This document shows, piece by piece, positions 49,824 to 62,975 of a stretch of 64,000 nt of DNA (the first letter of the stretch is position 1; each line of letters opens with the position of its first letter). The DNA is from Mactromeris polynyma (Eukaryota > Mollusca > Bivalvia > Venerida > Mactridae), in the NCBI GenBank assembly GCA_032209605.1, contig JASFXZ010000071.1, positions 806,001-870,000 of the forward strand, written 5' to 3'. The position numbers were made by a program, and so were the translations under genes. Below the pieces are notes generated by a model. The model was given only the letters and a program-made list of their open reading frames with translations. It was not told the origin of the DNA and searched no databases.

Positions 49824-50294
49824 GGAGACAACAAATGTACACCGCTAGGGAAAATGTTAACCACCGCGCTGCAACCTATCTCAATACACGAAAATCAGAT
49901 ATGCGCACTGACAGTTTTGGGCTGAATTCGTGTCTTACGAAATATTTTGGGATATTATTGATATTACATGTACTTATAATCAATATTGTCGCGCCTGTTC
50001 CCACACATAATGCGCGTGGTTGAATGTTGTGGGTATACATTAGATTTGTGTCACAAGACCCCAGTCTCGAAATTACGTTAATAATTGTACTAATGCTAAT
50101 ATGGAACAGACGCGTATTGTACCGCGCGCGCGCGCACATGCACGCTCTCTCTGAGTTTGTAACCAGAAGGTGAACGAGGTGTGGCGTGTGTGTGTTTGAC
50201 AACTCTTACAAGAAATATATCTTTGGAGAAAATTTGGTTGGCTCTGAAAAGGGCCGTTTGTGGAAAACGACGTACGATTTACATCCATGTAGAC

Positions 50295-50624
50295 TCACTC
50301 AGAGTCCGATGTATACTCCGAATCGGAGCCCGACACTATCTCTACAGACTCGTCGAATAACTCACGGCGCAGATCGGCGACCTTGTCAGCCTTGGCGTAG
50401 GCATACTCATAGTACATGTTCCTGGCACCTTCTATGACGGCCAGTTTCAAGCGCAGGTTGTAGCGAAATGAGCGGTTGTTGGAGCGTTTGGCCGCTTTAT
50501 AACGTTTCTGCACATCGCCGAGTCGATTGTTGAGCATGACTATCTGATCGCAGGCTTTTCGGAAACGCCGCTCTGATTCGCTCAGAGTGAAGCGCTTGTC
50601 AAGAGATTGAATTCTAGAAGGCAT
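50295..50624 (-). CDS. 109-aa orphan protein, copy 32
   Basis: Protein identical to reference; synonymous change at F21 shared with copies 26, 27, 34 and 38. Stem-loop 50240-50255, TATA box 50680-50686. Upstream marker ATGTCATATTCG shared with copies 27 and 34. Confidence 0.78.
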   Translation of the reverse strand: MPSRIQSLDKRFTLSESERRFRKACDQIVMLNNRLGDVQKRYKAAKRSNNRSFRYNLRLKLAVIEGARNMYYEYAYAKADKVADLRRELFDESVEIVSGSDSEYTSDSE

Positions 50625-51942
50625 CTTGAATAGTAAGCTATTACAAGACAAATGTGATTTCTGATTAGCACTGCAGCCATTTTATAGGAACTCGAGTAGT
50701 TGTAAATACGTGTTTGACACGCAGAGTGACTGAGATGACACGTTGGTTAGTTAATTAACTCGTGTCGTTAACACCACAATGGCATGTGCTAATCGGTGAT
50801 TAATCACCGTGACGTGTCTGATTAGATTAGTGTGTATTTGTCAAACATTCCGCGCATGACTGATCAGCAATAGAGAAACATGTCATATTCGCAAATGGCC
50901 GCCAAGTCGCACAGTACGTTGCTTTGCGAGAGTTGTTCAACAATACAAATGCAATGTATGCCGACTTAGAGTTTATTCAAGAATTAAACAAATGTGCATG
51001 AATCGCATAAATAGTGTAATTGGACGGATTAATCGCATTGATTTCGCGCATGTATAATTTTAATCGCCATATTGCACCAATCAATAAAATGAGAATAGTG
51101 AAAACGTTGTATTTTCGATGTCCGTGAAATAAAAAAACATGACTGGAGACAACAAATGTACACCGCTAGGGAAAATGTTAACCACCGCGCTGCAACCTAT
51201 CTCAATAAACGAAAATCAGACATACAGAAAATACACGCCAAGTCGCACAGTACGTTGCTTTGCGAAAGTTGTTCAAACATACAAATATGCCGACTTAGAG
51301 GTTATTCAAGAATTAAACAAATGTGCATTAATCGCATAAATAGTGTAATTGGACGGACTAATCGCGCTGATTTCGCACTTGTATAATTTAATCACCATAT
51401 TGCACCAATCAATAAAATGAAAATAGTGAAAACGTTGTATTTGCGATGTCCGTGAAATAAAAAACATGACTGGAGACAACAAATGTACACCGCTAGGGAA
51501 AATGTTAACCACCGCGCTGCAACCTATCTCAATACACGAAAATCAGACATGCGCACTGACAGTTTTGGGCTGAATTCGTGTCTTACGAAATATTTTGGGA
51601 TATTATTGATATTACATGTACTTATAATCAATATTGTCGCGCCTGTTCCCACACATAATGCGCGTGGTTGAATGTTGTGGGTATACATTAGATTTGTGTC
51701 ACAAGACCCCAGTCGCGAAATTACGTTAATAATTGTACTAATGCTAATATGGAACAGACGCGCATTGTACCGCGCGCGCGCGCACATGCGCGCTCTCTCT
51801 GAGTTTGTAACCAGAAGGTGAACGAGGTGTGGCGTGTGTGTGTTTGACAACTCTTACAAGAAATATATCTTTGGAGAAAATTTGGTTGGCTCTGAAAAGG
51901 GCCGTTTGTGGAAAACGACGTACGATTTACATCCATGTAGAC

Positions 51943-52272
51943 TCACTCAGAGTCCGATGTATACTCCGAATCGGAGCCCGACACTATATCTACAGACTCG
52001 TCGAATAACTCACGGCGCAGATCGGCGACCTTGTCAGCCTTGGCGTAGGCATACTCATAGTACATGTTCCTGGCACCTTCTATGACGGCCAGTTTCAAGC
52101 GCAGGTTGTAGCGAAATGAGCGGTTGTTGGAGCGTTTGGCCGCTTTATAACGTTTCTGCACATCGCCGAGTCGATTGTTGAGCATGACTATCTGATCGCA
52201 GGCTTTTCGAAAACGCCGCTCTGATTCGCTCAGAGTGAAGCGCTTGTCAAGAGATTGAATTCTAGAAGGCAT
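51943..52272 (-). CDS. 109-aa orphan protein, copy 33 (E95D)
   Basis: One conservative change in the acidic tail, E95D. Stem-loop 51888-51903, TATA box 52328-52334. The spacer above is the third short unit. Confidence 0.76.
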   Translation of the reverse strand: MPSRIQSLDKRFTLSESERRFRKACDQIVMLNNRLGDVQKRYKAAKRSNNRSFRYNLRLKLAVIEGARNMYYEYAYAKADKVADLRRELFDESVDIVSGSDSEYTSDSE

Positions 52273-52614
52273 CTTGAATAGTAAGCTATTACAAGACAAA
52301 TGTGATGTCTGATTAGCACTGCAGCCATTTTATAGGAACTCGAGTAGTTGTAAATACGTGTTTGACACGCAGAGTGACTGAGATGACACGATGGTTAGTT
52401 AATTAACTCGTGTCGTTAACACCACAATGGCATGTGCTAATCGGTGATTAATCACCGTGACGTGTCTGATTAGATTAGTGTGTATTTGTCAAACATTCCG
52501 CGCATGACTGATCAGCAATAGAGAAACATGTCAAATTCGCAAATGGCCGCCAAGTCGCACAGTACGTTGCTTTGCGAGAGTTGTTCAACAATACAAATAC
52601 AATGTATGCCGACT

Positions 52615-52618
52615 TGTT
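52615..52618. other. 503-bp deletion junction, short unit 3
   Basis: Identical to the joint at 49820; the surrounding 2795-bp dimer is repeated. Confidence 0.9.
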
Positions 52619-53089
52619 GGAGACAACAAATGTACACCGCTAGGGAAAATGTTAACCACCGCGCTGCAACCTATCTCAATACACGAAAATCAGATATGCG
52701 CACTGACAGTTTTGGGCTGAATTCGTGTCTTACGAAATATTTTGGGATATTATTGATATTACATGTACTTATAATCAATATTGTCGCGCCTGTTCCCACA
52801 CATAATGCGCGTGGTTGAATGTTGTGGGTATACATTAGATTTGTGTCACAAGACCCCAGTCGCGAAATTACGTTAATAATTGTACTAATGCTAATATGGA
52901 ACAGACGCGCATTGTACCGCGCGCGCGCGCACATGCACGCTCTCTCTGAGTTTGTAACCAGAAGGTGAACGAGGTGTGGCGTGTGTGTGTTTGACAACTC
53001 TTACAAGAAATATATCTTTGGAGAAAATTTGGTTGGCTCTGAAAAGGGCCGTTTGTGGAAAACGACGTACGATTTACATCCATGTAGAC

Positions 53090-53419
53090 TCACTCAGAGT
53101 CCGATGTATACTCCGAATCGGAGCCCGACACTATCTCTACAGACTCGTCGAATAACTCACGGCGCAGATCGGCGACCTTGTCAGCCTTGGCGTAGGCATA
53201 CTCATAGTACATGTTCCTGGCACCTTCTATGACGGCCAGTTTCAAGCGCAGGTTGTAGCGAAATGAGCGGTTGTTGGAGCGTTTGGCCGCTTCATAACGT
53301 TTCTGCACATCGCCGAGTCGATTGTTGAGCATGACTATCTGATCGCAGGCTTTTCGGAAACGCCGCTCTGATTCGCTCAGAGTGAAGCGCTTGTCAAGAG
53401 ATTGAATTCTAGAAGGCAT
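53090..53419 (-). CDS. 109-aa orphan protein, copy 34 (K43E)
   Basis: One charge-reversing change, K43E, in the basic body. Synonymous F21 change. Stem-loop 53035-53050, TATA box 53475-53481. Confidence 0.75.
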   Translation of the reverse strand: MPSRIQSLDKRFTLSESERRFRKACDQIVMLNNRLGDVQKRYEAAKRSNNRSFRYNLRLKLAVIEGARNMYYEYAYAKADKVADLRRELFDESVEIVSGSDSEYTSDSE

Positions 53420-54737
53420 CTTGAATAGTAAGCTATTACAAGACAAATGTGATTTCTGATTAGCACTGCAGCCATTTTATAGGAACTCGAGTAGTTGTAA
53501 ATACGTGTTTGACACGCAGAGTGACTGAGATGACACGTTGGTTAGTTAATTAACTCGTGTCGTTAACACCACAATGGCATGTGCTAATCGGTGATTAATC
53601 ACCGTGACGTGTCTGATTAGATTAGTGTGTATTTGTCAAACATTCCGCGCATGACTGATCAGCAATAGAGAAACATGTCATATTCGCAAATGGCCGCCAA
53701 GTCGCACAGTACGTTGCTTTGCGAGAGTTGTTCAACAATACAAATGCAATGTATGCCGACTTAGAGTTTATTCAAGAATTAAACAAATGTGCATGAATCG
53801 CATAAATAGTGTAATTGGACGGATTAATCGCATTGATTTCGCGCATGTATAATTTTAATCGCCATATTGCACCAATCAATAAAATGAGAATAGTGAAAAC
53901 GTTGTATTTTCGATGTCCGTGAAATAAAAAAACATGACTGGAGACAACAAATGTACACCGCTAGGGAAAATGTTAACCACCGCGCTGCAACCTATCTCAA
54001 TAAACGAAAATCAGACATACAGAAAATACACGCCAAGTCGCACAGTACGTTGCTTTGCGAAAGTTGTTCAAACATACAAATATGCCGACTTAGAGGTTAT
54101 TCAAGAATTAAACAAATGTGCATTAATCGCATAAATAGTGTAATTGGACGGACTAATCGCGCTGATTTCGCACTTGTATAATTTAATCACCATATTGCAC
54201 CAATCAATAAAATGAAAATAGTGAAAACGTTGTATTTGCGATGTCAGTGAAATAAAAAACATGACTGGAGACAACAAATGTACACCGCTAGGGAAAATGT
54301 TAACCACCGCGCTGCAACCTATCTCAATACACGAAAATCAGACATGCGCACTGACAGTTTTGGGCTGAATTCGTGTCTTACGAAATATTTTGGGATATTA
54401 TTGATATTACATGTACTTATAATCAATATTGTCGCGCCTGTTCCCACACATAATGCGCGTGGTTGAATGTTGTGGGTATACATTAGATTTGTGTCACAAG
54501 ACCCCAGTCGCGAAATTACGTTAATAATTGTACTAATGCTAATATGGAACAGACGCGCATTGTACCGCGCGCGCGCGCACATGCACGCTCACTCTGAGTT
54601 TGTAACCAGAAGGTGAACGAGGTGTGGCGTGTGTGTGTTTGACAACTCTTACAAGAAATATATCTTTGGAGAAAATTTGGTTGGCTCTGAAAAGGGCCTT
54701 CTGTGGAAAACGACGTACGATTTACATCCATGTAGAC

Positions 54738-55067
54738 TCACTCAGAGTCCGATGTATACTCCGAATCGGAGCCCGACACTATCTCTACAGACTCGTCGAA
54801 TAACTCACGGCGCAGATCGGCGACCTTGTCAGCCTTGGCGTAGGCATACTCATAGTACATGTTCCTGGCACCTTCTATGACGGCCAGTTTCAAGCGCAGG
54901 TTGTAGCGAAATGAGCGGTTGTTGGAGCGTTTGGCCGCTTTATAACGTTTCTGCACATCGCCGAGTCGATTGTTGAGCATGACTATCTGATCGCAGGCTT
55001 TTCGAAAACGCCGCTCTGATTCGCTCAGAGTGAAGCGCTTGTCAAGAGATTGAATTCTAGAAGGCAT
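54738..55067 (-). CDS. 109-aa orphan protein, copy 35
   Basis: Protein identical to reference. Stem-loop 54683-54698 has an altered 5' flank: AAGGCC where other copies have ACGGCC (AGAAGG shared with copy 36). TATA box 55123-55129. Confidence 0.77.
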   Translation of the reverse strand: MPSRIQSLDKRFTLSESERRFRKACDQIVMLNNRLGDVQKRYKAAKRSNNRSFRYNLRLKLAVIEGARNMYYEYAYAKADKVADLRRELFDESVEIVSGSDSEYTSDSE

Positions 55068-56385
55068 CTTGAATAGTAAGCTATTACAAGACAAATGTGA
55101 TGTCTGATTAGCACTGCAGCCATTTTATAGGAACTCGAGTAGTTGTAAATACGTGTTTGACACGCAGAGTGACTGAGATGACACGTTGGTTAGTTAATTA
55201 ACTCGTGTCGTTAACACCACAATGGCATGTGCTAATCGGTGATTAATCACCGTGACGTGTCTGATTAGATTAGTGTGTATTTGTCAAACATTCCGCGCAT
55301 GACTGATCAGCAATAGAGAAACATGTCAAATTCGCAAATGGCCGCCAAGTCGCACAGTACGTTGCTTTGCGAGAGTTGTTCAACAATGCAAATGCAATGT
55401 ATGCCGACTTAGAGTTTATTCAAGAATTAAACAAATGTGCATGAATCGCATAAATAGTGTAATTGGACGGATTAATCGCGCTGATTTCGCGCATGTATAA
55501 TTTTAATCGCCATATTGCACCAATCAATAAAATGAGAATAGTGAAAACGTTGTATTTTCGATGTCCGTGAAATAAAAAAACATGACTGGAGACAACAAAT
55601 GTACACCGCTAGGGAAAATGTTAACCACCGCGCTGCAACCTATCTCAATAAACGAAAATCAGACATACAGAAAATACACGCCAAGTCGCACAGTACGTTG
55701 CTTTGCGAAAGTTGTTCAAACATACAAATATGCCGACTTAGAGGTTATTCAAGAATTAAACAAATGTGCATTAATCGCATAAATAGTGTAATTGGACGGA
55801 CTAATCGCGCTGATTTCGCACTTGTATAATTTAATCACCATATTGCACCAATCAATAAAATGAAAATAGTGAAAACGTTGTATTTGCGATGTCCGTGAAA
55901 TAAAAAACATGACTGGAGACAACAAATGTACACCGCTAGGGAAAATGTTAACCACCGTGCTGCAACCTATCTCAATACACGAAAATCAGACATGCGCACT
56001 GACAGTTTTGGGCTGAATTCGTGTCTTACGAAATATTTTGGGATATTATTGATATTACATGTACTTATAATCAATATTGTCGCGCCTGTTCCCACACATA
56101 ATGCGCGTGGTTGAATGTTGTGGGTATACATTAGATTTGTGTCACAAGACCCCAGTCGCGAAATTACGTTAATAATTGTACTAATGCTAATATGGAACAG
56201 ACGCGCATTGTACCGCGCGCGCGCGCACATGCACGCTCACTCTGAGTTTGTAACCAGAAGGTGAACGAGGTGTGGCGTGTGTGTGTTTGACAACTCTTAC
56301 AAGAAATATATCTTTGGAGAAAATTTGGTTGGCTCTGAAAAGGGCCTTCTGTGGAAAACGACGTACGATTTACATCCATGTAGAC

Positions 56386-56715
56386 TCACTCAGAGTCCGA
56401 TGTATACTCCGAATCGGAGCCCGACACTATCTCTACAGACTCGTCGAATAACTCACGGCGCAGATCGGCGACCTTGTCAGCCTTGGCGTAGGCATACTCA
56501 TAGTACATGTTCCTGGCACCTTCTATGACGGCCAGTTTCAAGCGCAGGTTGTAGCGAAATGAGCGGTTGTTGGAGCGTTTGGCCGCTTTATAACGTTTCT
56601 GCACATCGCCGAGTCGATTGTTGAGCATGACTATCTGATCGCAGGCTTTTCGAAAACGCCGCTCTGAATCGCTCAGAGTGAAGCGCTTGTCAAGAGATTA
56701 AATTCTAGAAGGCAT
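56386..56715 (-). pseudogene. 109-aa orphan protein, copy 36, nonsense at codon 6
   Basis: CAA to TAA at codon 6 (56698-56700) stops translation five residues after the ATG. E16D is also present. The frame downstream stays open, so the loss looks recent. Stem-loop 56331-56346 (flank altered as in copy 35) and TATA box 56771-56777 are kept. Confidence 0.85.
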
Positions 56716-58032
56716 CTTGAATAGTAAGCTATTACAAGACAAATGTGATTTCTGATTAGCACTGCAGCCATTTTATAGGAACTCGAGTAGTTGTAAATAC
56801 GTGTTTGACACACAGAGTGACTGAGATGACACGTTGGTTAGTTAATTAACTCGTGTCGTTAACACCACAATGGCATGTGCTAATCGGTGATTAATCACCG
56901 TGACGTGTCTGATTAGATTAGTGTGTATTTGTCAAACATTCCGCGCATGACTGATCAGCAATAGAGAAACATGTCAAATTCGCAAATGGCCGCCAAGTCG
57001 CACAGTACGTTGCTTTGCGAGAGTTGTTCAACAATACAAATACAATGTATGCCGACTTAGAGGTTATTGAAGAATTAAACAAATGTGCATGAATCGCATA
57101 AATTGTGTAATTGGACGGATTAATCGCGCTGATTTCGCACTTGTATAATTTAATCACCATATTGCACCAATCAATAAAATGAAAATAGTGAAAACGTTGT
57201 ATTTGCGATGCCCGTGAAATAAAAAACATGACTGGAGACAACAAATGTACACCGCTAGTGAAAATGTTAACCACCGCGCTGCAACCTATCTCAATAAACG
57301 AAAGCAGACATACTGAAAATACACGCCAAGTCGCACAGTACGTTGCTTTGCGAAAGTTGTTCAAACATACAAATATGCCGACTTAGAGGTTATTCAAGAA
57401 TTAAACAAATGTGCATTAATCGCATAAATAGTGTAATTGGACGGACTAATCGCGCTGATTTCGCACTTGTATAATTTAATCACCATATTGCACCAATCAA
57501 TAAAATGAAAATAGTGAAAACGTTGTATTTGCGATGTCCGTGAAATAAAAAACATGACTGGAGACAACAAATGTACACCGCTATGGAAAATGTTAACCAC
57601 CGCGCTGCAACCTATCTCAATACACGAAAATCAGACATGCGCACTGACAGTTTTGGGCTGAATTCGTGTCTTACGAAATATTTTGGGATATTATTGATAT
57701 TACATGTACTTATAATCAATATTGTCGCGCCTGTTCCCACACATAATGCGCGTGGTTGAATGTTGTGGGTATACATTAGATTTGTGTCACAAGACCCCAG
57801 TCGCGAAATTACGTTAATAATTGTACTAATGCTAATATGGAACAGACGCGCATTGTTCCGCGTGCGCCTGCGCACATGCGCGCTCTCTCTGAGTTTGAAA
57901 CCAGAAGGTGAACGAGGTGTGGCGTGTGAGTGTTTGACAACTCTTACAAGAAATATATCTTTGGAGACAATTTGGTTGGCTCTGAAAAGGGCCGTTTGTG
58001 GAAAACGACGTACGATTTACATCCATGTAGAC

Positions 58033-58362
58033 TCACTCAGAGTCCGATGTATACTCCGAATCGGAGCCCGACACTATCTCTACAGATTCGTCGAATGACT
58101 CACGGCGCAGATCGGCGACCTTGTCAGCCTTGGCGTAGGCATACTCATAGTACATGTTCCTGGCACCTTCTATGACGGCCAGTTTCAAGCGCAGGTTGTA
58201 GCGAAATGAGCGGTTGTTGGAGCGTTTGGCCGCTTTATAACGTTTCTGCACATCGCCAAGTCGATTGTTGAGCATGACTATCTGATCGCAGGCTTTTCGA
58301 AAACGCCGCTCTGATTCGCTCAGAGTGAAGCGCTTGTCAAGAGATTGAATTCTAGAAGGCAT
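58033..58362 (-). CDS. 109-aa orphan protein, copy 37 (L89S)
   Basis: L89S near the end of the helical body, plus synonymous changes at L35 and E92. The sequence beside the downstream element is altered (GAGACAATTT on the plus strand). Stem-loop 57978-57993, TATA box 58418-58424. Confidence 0.74.
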   Translation of the reverse strand: MPSRIQSLDKRFTLSESERRFRKACDQIVMLNNRLGDVQKRYKAAKRSNNRSFRYNLRLKLAVIEGARNMYYEYAYAKADKVADLRRESFDESVEIVSGSDSEYTSDSE

Positions 58363-59680
58363 CTTGAATAGTAAGCTATTACAAGACAAATGTGATTTCT
58401 GATTAGCACTGCAGCCATTTTATAGGAACTCGAGTAGTTGTAAATACGTGTTTGACACGCAGAGTGACTGAGATGACACGTTGGTTAGTTAATTAACTCG
58501 TGTCGTTAACACCACAATGGCATGTGCTAATCGGTGATTAATCACCGTGACGTGTCTGATTAGATTAGTGTGTATTTGTCAAACATTCCGCGCATGACTG
58601 ATCAGCAATAGAGAAACATGTCAAATTCGCAAATGGTCGCCAAGTCGCACAGTACGTTGCTTTGCGAGAGTTGTTCAACAATACAAATGCAATGTATGCC
58701 GACTTAGAGTTTATTCCAGAATTAAACAAATGTGCATGAATCGCATAAATAGTGTAATTGGACGGATTAATCGCATTGATTTCGCGCATGTATAATTTTA
58801 ATCGCCATATTGCACCAATCAATAAAATGAGAATAGTGAAAACGTTGTATTTTCGATGTCCGTGAAATAAAAAAACATGACTGGAGACAACAAATGTACA
58901 CCGCTAGGGAAAATGTTAACCACCGCGCTGCAACCTATCTCAATAAACGAAAATCAGACATACAGAAAATACACGCCAAGTCGCACAGTACGTTGCTATG
59001 CGAAAGTTGTTCAAACATACAAATATGCCGACTTAGAGGTTATTCAAGAATTAAACAAATGTGCATTAATCGCATAAATAGTGTAATTGGACGGACTAAT
59101 CGCGCTGATTTCGCACTTGTATAATTTAATCACCATATTGCACCAATCAATAAAATGAAAATAGTGAAAACGTTGTATTTGCGATGTCCGTGAAATAAAA
59201 AACATGACTGGAGACAACAAATGTACACCGCTAGGGAAAATGTTAACCACCGCGCTGCAACCTATCTCAATACACGAAAATCAGACATGCGCACTGACAG
59301 TTTTGGGCTGAATTCGTGTCTTACGAAATATTTTGGGATATTATTGATATTACATGTACTTATAATCAATATTGTCGCGCCTGTTCCCACACATAATGCG
59401 CGTGGTTGAATGTTGTGGGTATACATTAGATTTGTGTCACAAGACCCCAGTCGCGAAATTACGTTAATAATTGTACTAATGCTAATATGGAACAGACGCG
59501 CATTGTACCGCGCGCGCGCGCACATGCACGCTCTCTCTGAGTTTGTAACCAGAAGGTGAACGAGGTGTGGCGTGTGTGTGTTTGACAACTCTTACAAGAA
59601 ATATATCTTTGGAGAAAATTTGGTTGGCTCTGAAAAGGGCCGTTTGTGGAAAACGACGTACGATTTACATCCATGTAGAC

Positions 59681-60010
59681 TCACTCAGAGTCCGATGTAT
59701 ACTCCGAATCGGAGCCCGACACTATCTCTACAGACTCGTCGAATAACTCACGGCGCAGATCGGCGACCTTGTCAGCCTTGGCGTAGGCATACTCATAGTA
59801 CATGTTCCTGGCACCTTCTATGACGGCCAGTTTCAAGCGCAGGTTGTAGCGAAATGAGCGGTTGTTGGAGCGTTTGGCCGCTTTATAACATTTCTGCACA
59901 TCGCCGAGTCGATTGTTGAGCATGACTATCTGATCGCAGGCTTTTCGGAAACGCCGCTCTGATTCGCTCAGAGTGAAGCGCTTGTCAAGAGATTGAATTC
60001 TAGAAGGCAT
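59681..60010 (-). CDS. 109-aa orphan protein, copy 38 (R41C)
   Basis: R41C in the basic body and the synonymous F21 change. Stem-loop 59626-59641, TATA box 60066-60072. Confidence 0.75.
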   Translation of the reverse strand: MPSRIQSLDKRFTLSESERRFRKACDQIVMLNNRLGDVQKCYKAAKRSNNRSFRYNLRLKLAVIEGARNMYYEYAYAKADKVADLRRELFDESVEIVSGSDSEYTSDSE

Positions 60011-61330
60011 CTTGAATAGTAAGCTATTACAAGACAAATGTGATTTCTGATTAGCACTGCAGCCATTTTATAGGAACTCGAGTAGTTGTAAATACGTGTT
60101 TGACACGCAGAGTGACTGAGATGACACGTTGGTTAGTTAATTAACTCGTGTCGTTAACACCACAATGGCATGTGCTAATCGGTGATTAATCACCGTGACG
60201 TGTCCGATTAGATTAGTGTGTATTTCTCAAACATTCCGCGCATGACTGATCAGCAATAGAGAAACATGTCAAATTCGCAAATGGTCGCCAAGTCGCACAG
60301 TACGTTGCTTTGCGAGAGTTGTTCAACAATACAAATGCAATGTATGCCGACTTAGAGTTTATTCAAGAATTAAACAAATGTGCATGAATCGCATAAATAG
60401 TGTAATTGGACGGATTAATCGCATTGATTTCGCGCATGTATAATTTTAATCGCCATATTGCACCAATCAATAAAATGAGAATAGTGAAAACGTTGTATTT
60501 TCGATGTCCGTGAAATAAAAAAACATGACTGGAGACAACAAATGTACACCGCTAGGGAAAATGTTAACCACCGCGCTGCAACCTATCTCAATAAACGAAA
60601 ATCAGACATACAGAAAATACACGCCAAGTCGCACAGTACGTTGCTTTGCGAAATTTGTTCAAACATACAAATATGCCGACTTAGAGGTTATTCAAGAATT
60701 AAACAAATGTGCATTAATCGCATAAATAGTGTAATTGGACGGACTAATCGCGCTGATTTCGCACTTGTATAATTTAATCACCATATTGCACCAATCAATA
60801 AAATGAAAATAGTGAAAACGTTGTATTTGCGATGTCCGTGAAATAAAAAACATGACTGGAGACAACAAATGTACACCGCTAGGGAAAATGTTAACCACCG
60901 TGCTGCAACCTATCTCAATACACGAAAATCAGACATGCGCACTGACAGTTTTGGGCTGAATTCGTGTCTTACGAAATATTTTGGGATATTATTGATATTA
61001 CATGTACTTATAATCAATATTGTCGCGCCTGTTCCCACACATAATGCGCGTGGTTGAATGTTGTGGGTATACATCAGATTTGTGTCACAAGACCCCAGTC
61101 GCGAAATTACGTTAATAATTGTACTAATGCTAATATGGAACAGACGCGCATTGTACCGCGCGCGCGCGCGCACATGCACGCTCTCTCTGAGTTTGTAACC
61201 AGAAGGTGAACGAGGTGTGGCGTGTGTGTGTTTGACAACTCTTACAAGAAATATATCTTTGGAGAAAATTTGGTTGGTTCTGAAAAGGGCCGTTTGTGGA
61301 AAACGACGTACGATTTACATCCATGTAGAC

Positions 61331-61660
61331 TCACTCAGAGTCCGATGTATACTCCGAATCGGAGCCCGACACTATCTCTACAGACTCGTCGAATAACTCA
61401 CGGCGCAGATCGGCGACCTTGTCAGCCTTGGCGTATGCATACTCATAGTACATGTTCCTGGCACCTTCTATGACGGCCAGTTTCAAGCGCAGGTTGTAGC
61501 GAAATGAGCGGTTGTTGGAGCGTTTGGCCGCTTTATAACGTTTCTGCACATCGCCGAGTCGATTGTTGAGCATGACTATCTGATCGCAGGCTTTTCGAAA
61601 ACGCCGCTCTGATTCGCTCAGAGTGAAGCGCTTGTCAAGAGATTGAATTCTAGAAGGCAT
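61331..61660 (-). CDS. 109-aa orphan protein, copy 39 (weakened stem-loop)
   Basis: Protein identical to reference with the synonymous A76 change. The stem-loop at 61276-61291 reads GGCCCTTTTCAGAACC, adding a second stem mismatch (C.A at pair 3) to the fixed one. TATA box 61716-61722. Confidence 0.76.
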   Translation of the reverse strand: MPSRIQSLDKRFTLSESERRFRKACDQIVMLNNRLGDVQKRYKAAKRSNNRSFRYNLRLKLAVIEGARNMYYEYAYAKADKVADLRRELFDESVEIVSGSDSEYTSDSE

Positions 61661-62975
61661 CTTGAATAGTAAGCTATTACAAGACAAATGTGATTTCTGA
61701 TTAGCACTGCAGCCATTTTATAGGAACTCGAGTAGTTGTAAATACGTATTTGACACGCAGAGTGACTGAGATGACACGTTGGTTAGTTAATTAACTCGTG
61801 TCGTTAACACCACAATGGCATGTGCTAATCGGTGATTAATCACCGTGACGTGTCTGATTAGATTAGTGTGTATTTGTCAAACATTCCGCGCATGACTGAT
61901 AAGCAATAGAGAAACATGTCAAATTCGCAAATGGCCGCCAAGTCGCACAGTACGTTGCTTTGCGAGAGTTGTTCAACAATACAAATACAATGTATGCCGA
62001 CTTAGAGGTTATTCAAGAATTAAACAAATGTGCATGAATCGCATAAATAGTGTAATTGGACGGATTAATCGCGCTGATTTCGCGCATGTATTAATCGCCA
62101 TACTGCACCAATCAATAAAATGAGAATAGTGAAAACGTTGTAATTTCGATGTCCGTGAAATAAAAAAACATGACTGGAGACAACAAATGTACACCGCTAG
62201 GGAAAATGTTAACCACCGCGCTGCAACCTATCTCAATAAACGAAAATCAGACATACAGAAAATACACGCCAAGTCGCACAGTACGTTGCTTTGCGAAATT
62301 TGTTCAAACATACAAATATGCCGACTTAGAGGTTATTCAAGAATTAAACAAATGTGCATTAATCGCATAAATAGTGTAATTGGACGGACTAATCGCGCTG
62401 ATTTCGCACTTGTATAATTTAATCACCATATTGCACCAATCAATAAAATGAAAATAGTGAAAACGTTGTATTTGCGATGTCCGTGAAATAAAAAACATGA
62501 CTGGAGACAACAAATGTACACCGCTACGGAAAATGTTAACCACCGTGCTGCAACCTATCTCAATACACGAAAATCAGACATGCGCAATGACAGTTTTGGG
62601 CTGAATTCGTGTCTTACGAAATATTTTGGGATATTATTGATATTACATGTACTTATAATCAATATTGTCGCGCCTGTTCCCACGCATAATGCGCGTGGTT
62701 GAATGTTGTGGGTATACATTAGATTTGTGTCACAAGACCCCAGTCGCGAAATTACGTTAATAATTGTACTAATGCTAATATGGAACAGACGCGCATTGTT
62801 CCGCGTGCGCCTGCGCACATGCGCGCTCTCTCTGAGTTTGTAACCAGAAGGTGAACGAGGTGTGGCGTGTGTGTGTTTGACAACTCTTACAAGAAATATA
62901 TCTTTGGAGAAAATTTGGTTGGCTCTGAAAAGGGCCGTTTGTGGAAAACGACGTACGATTTACATCCATGTAGAC

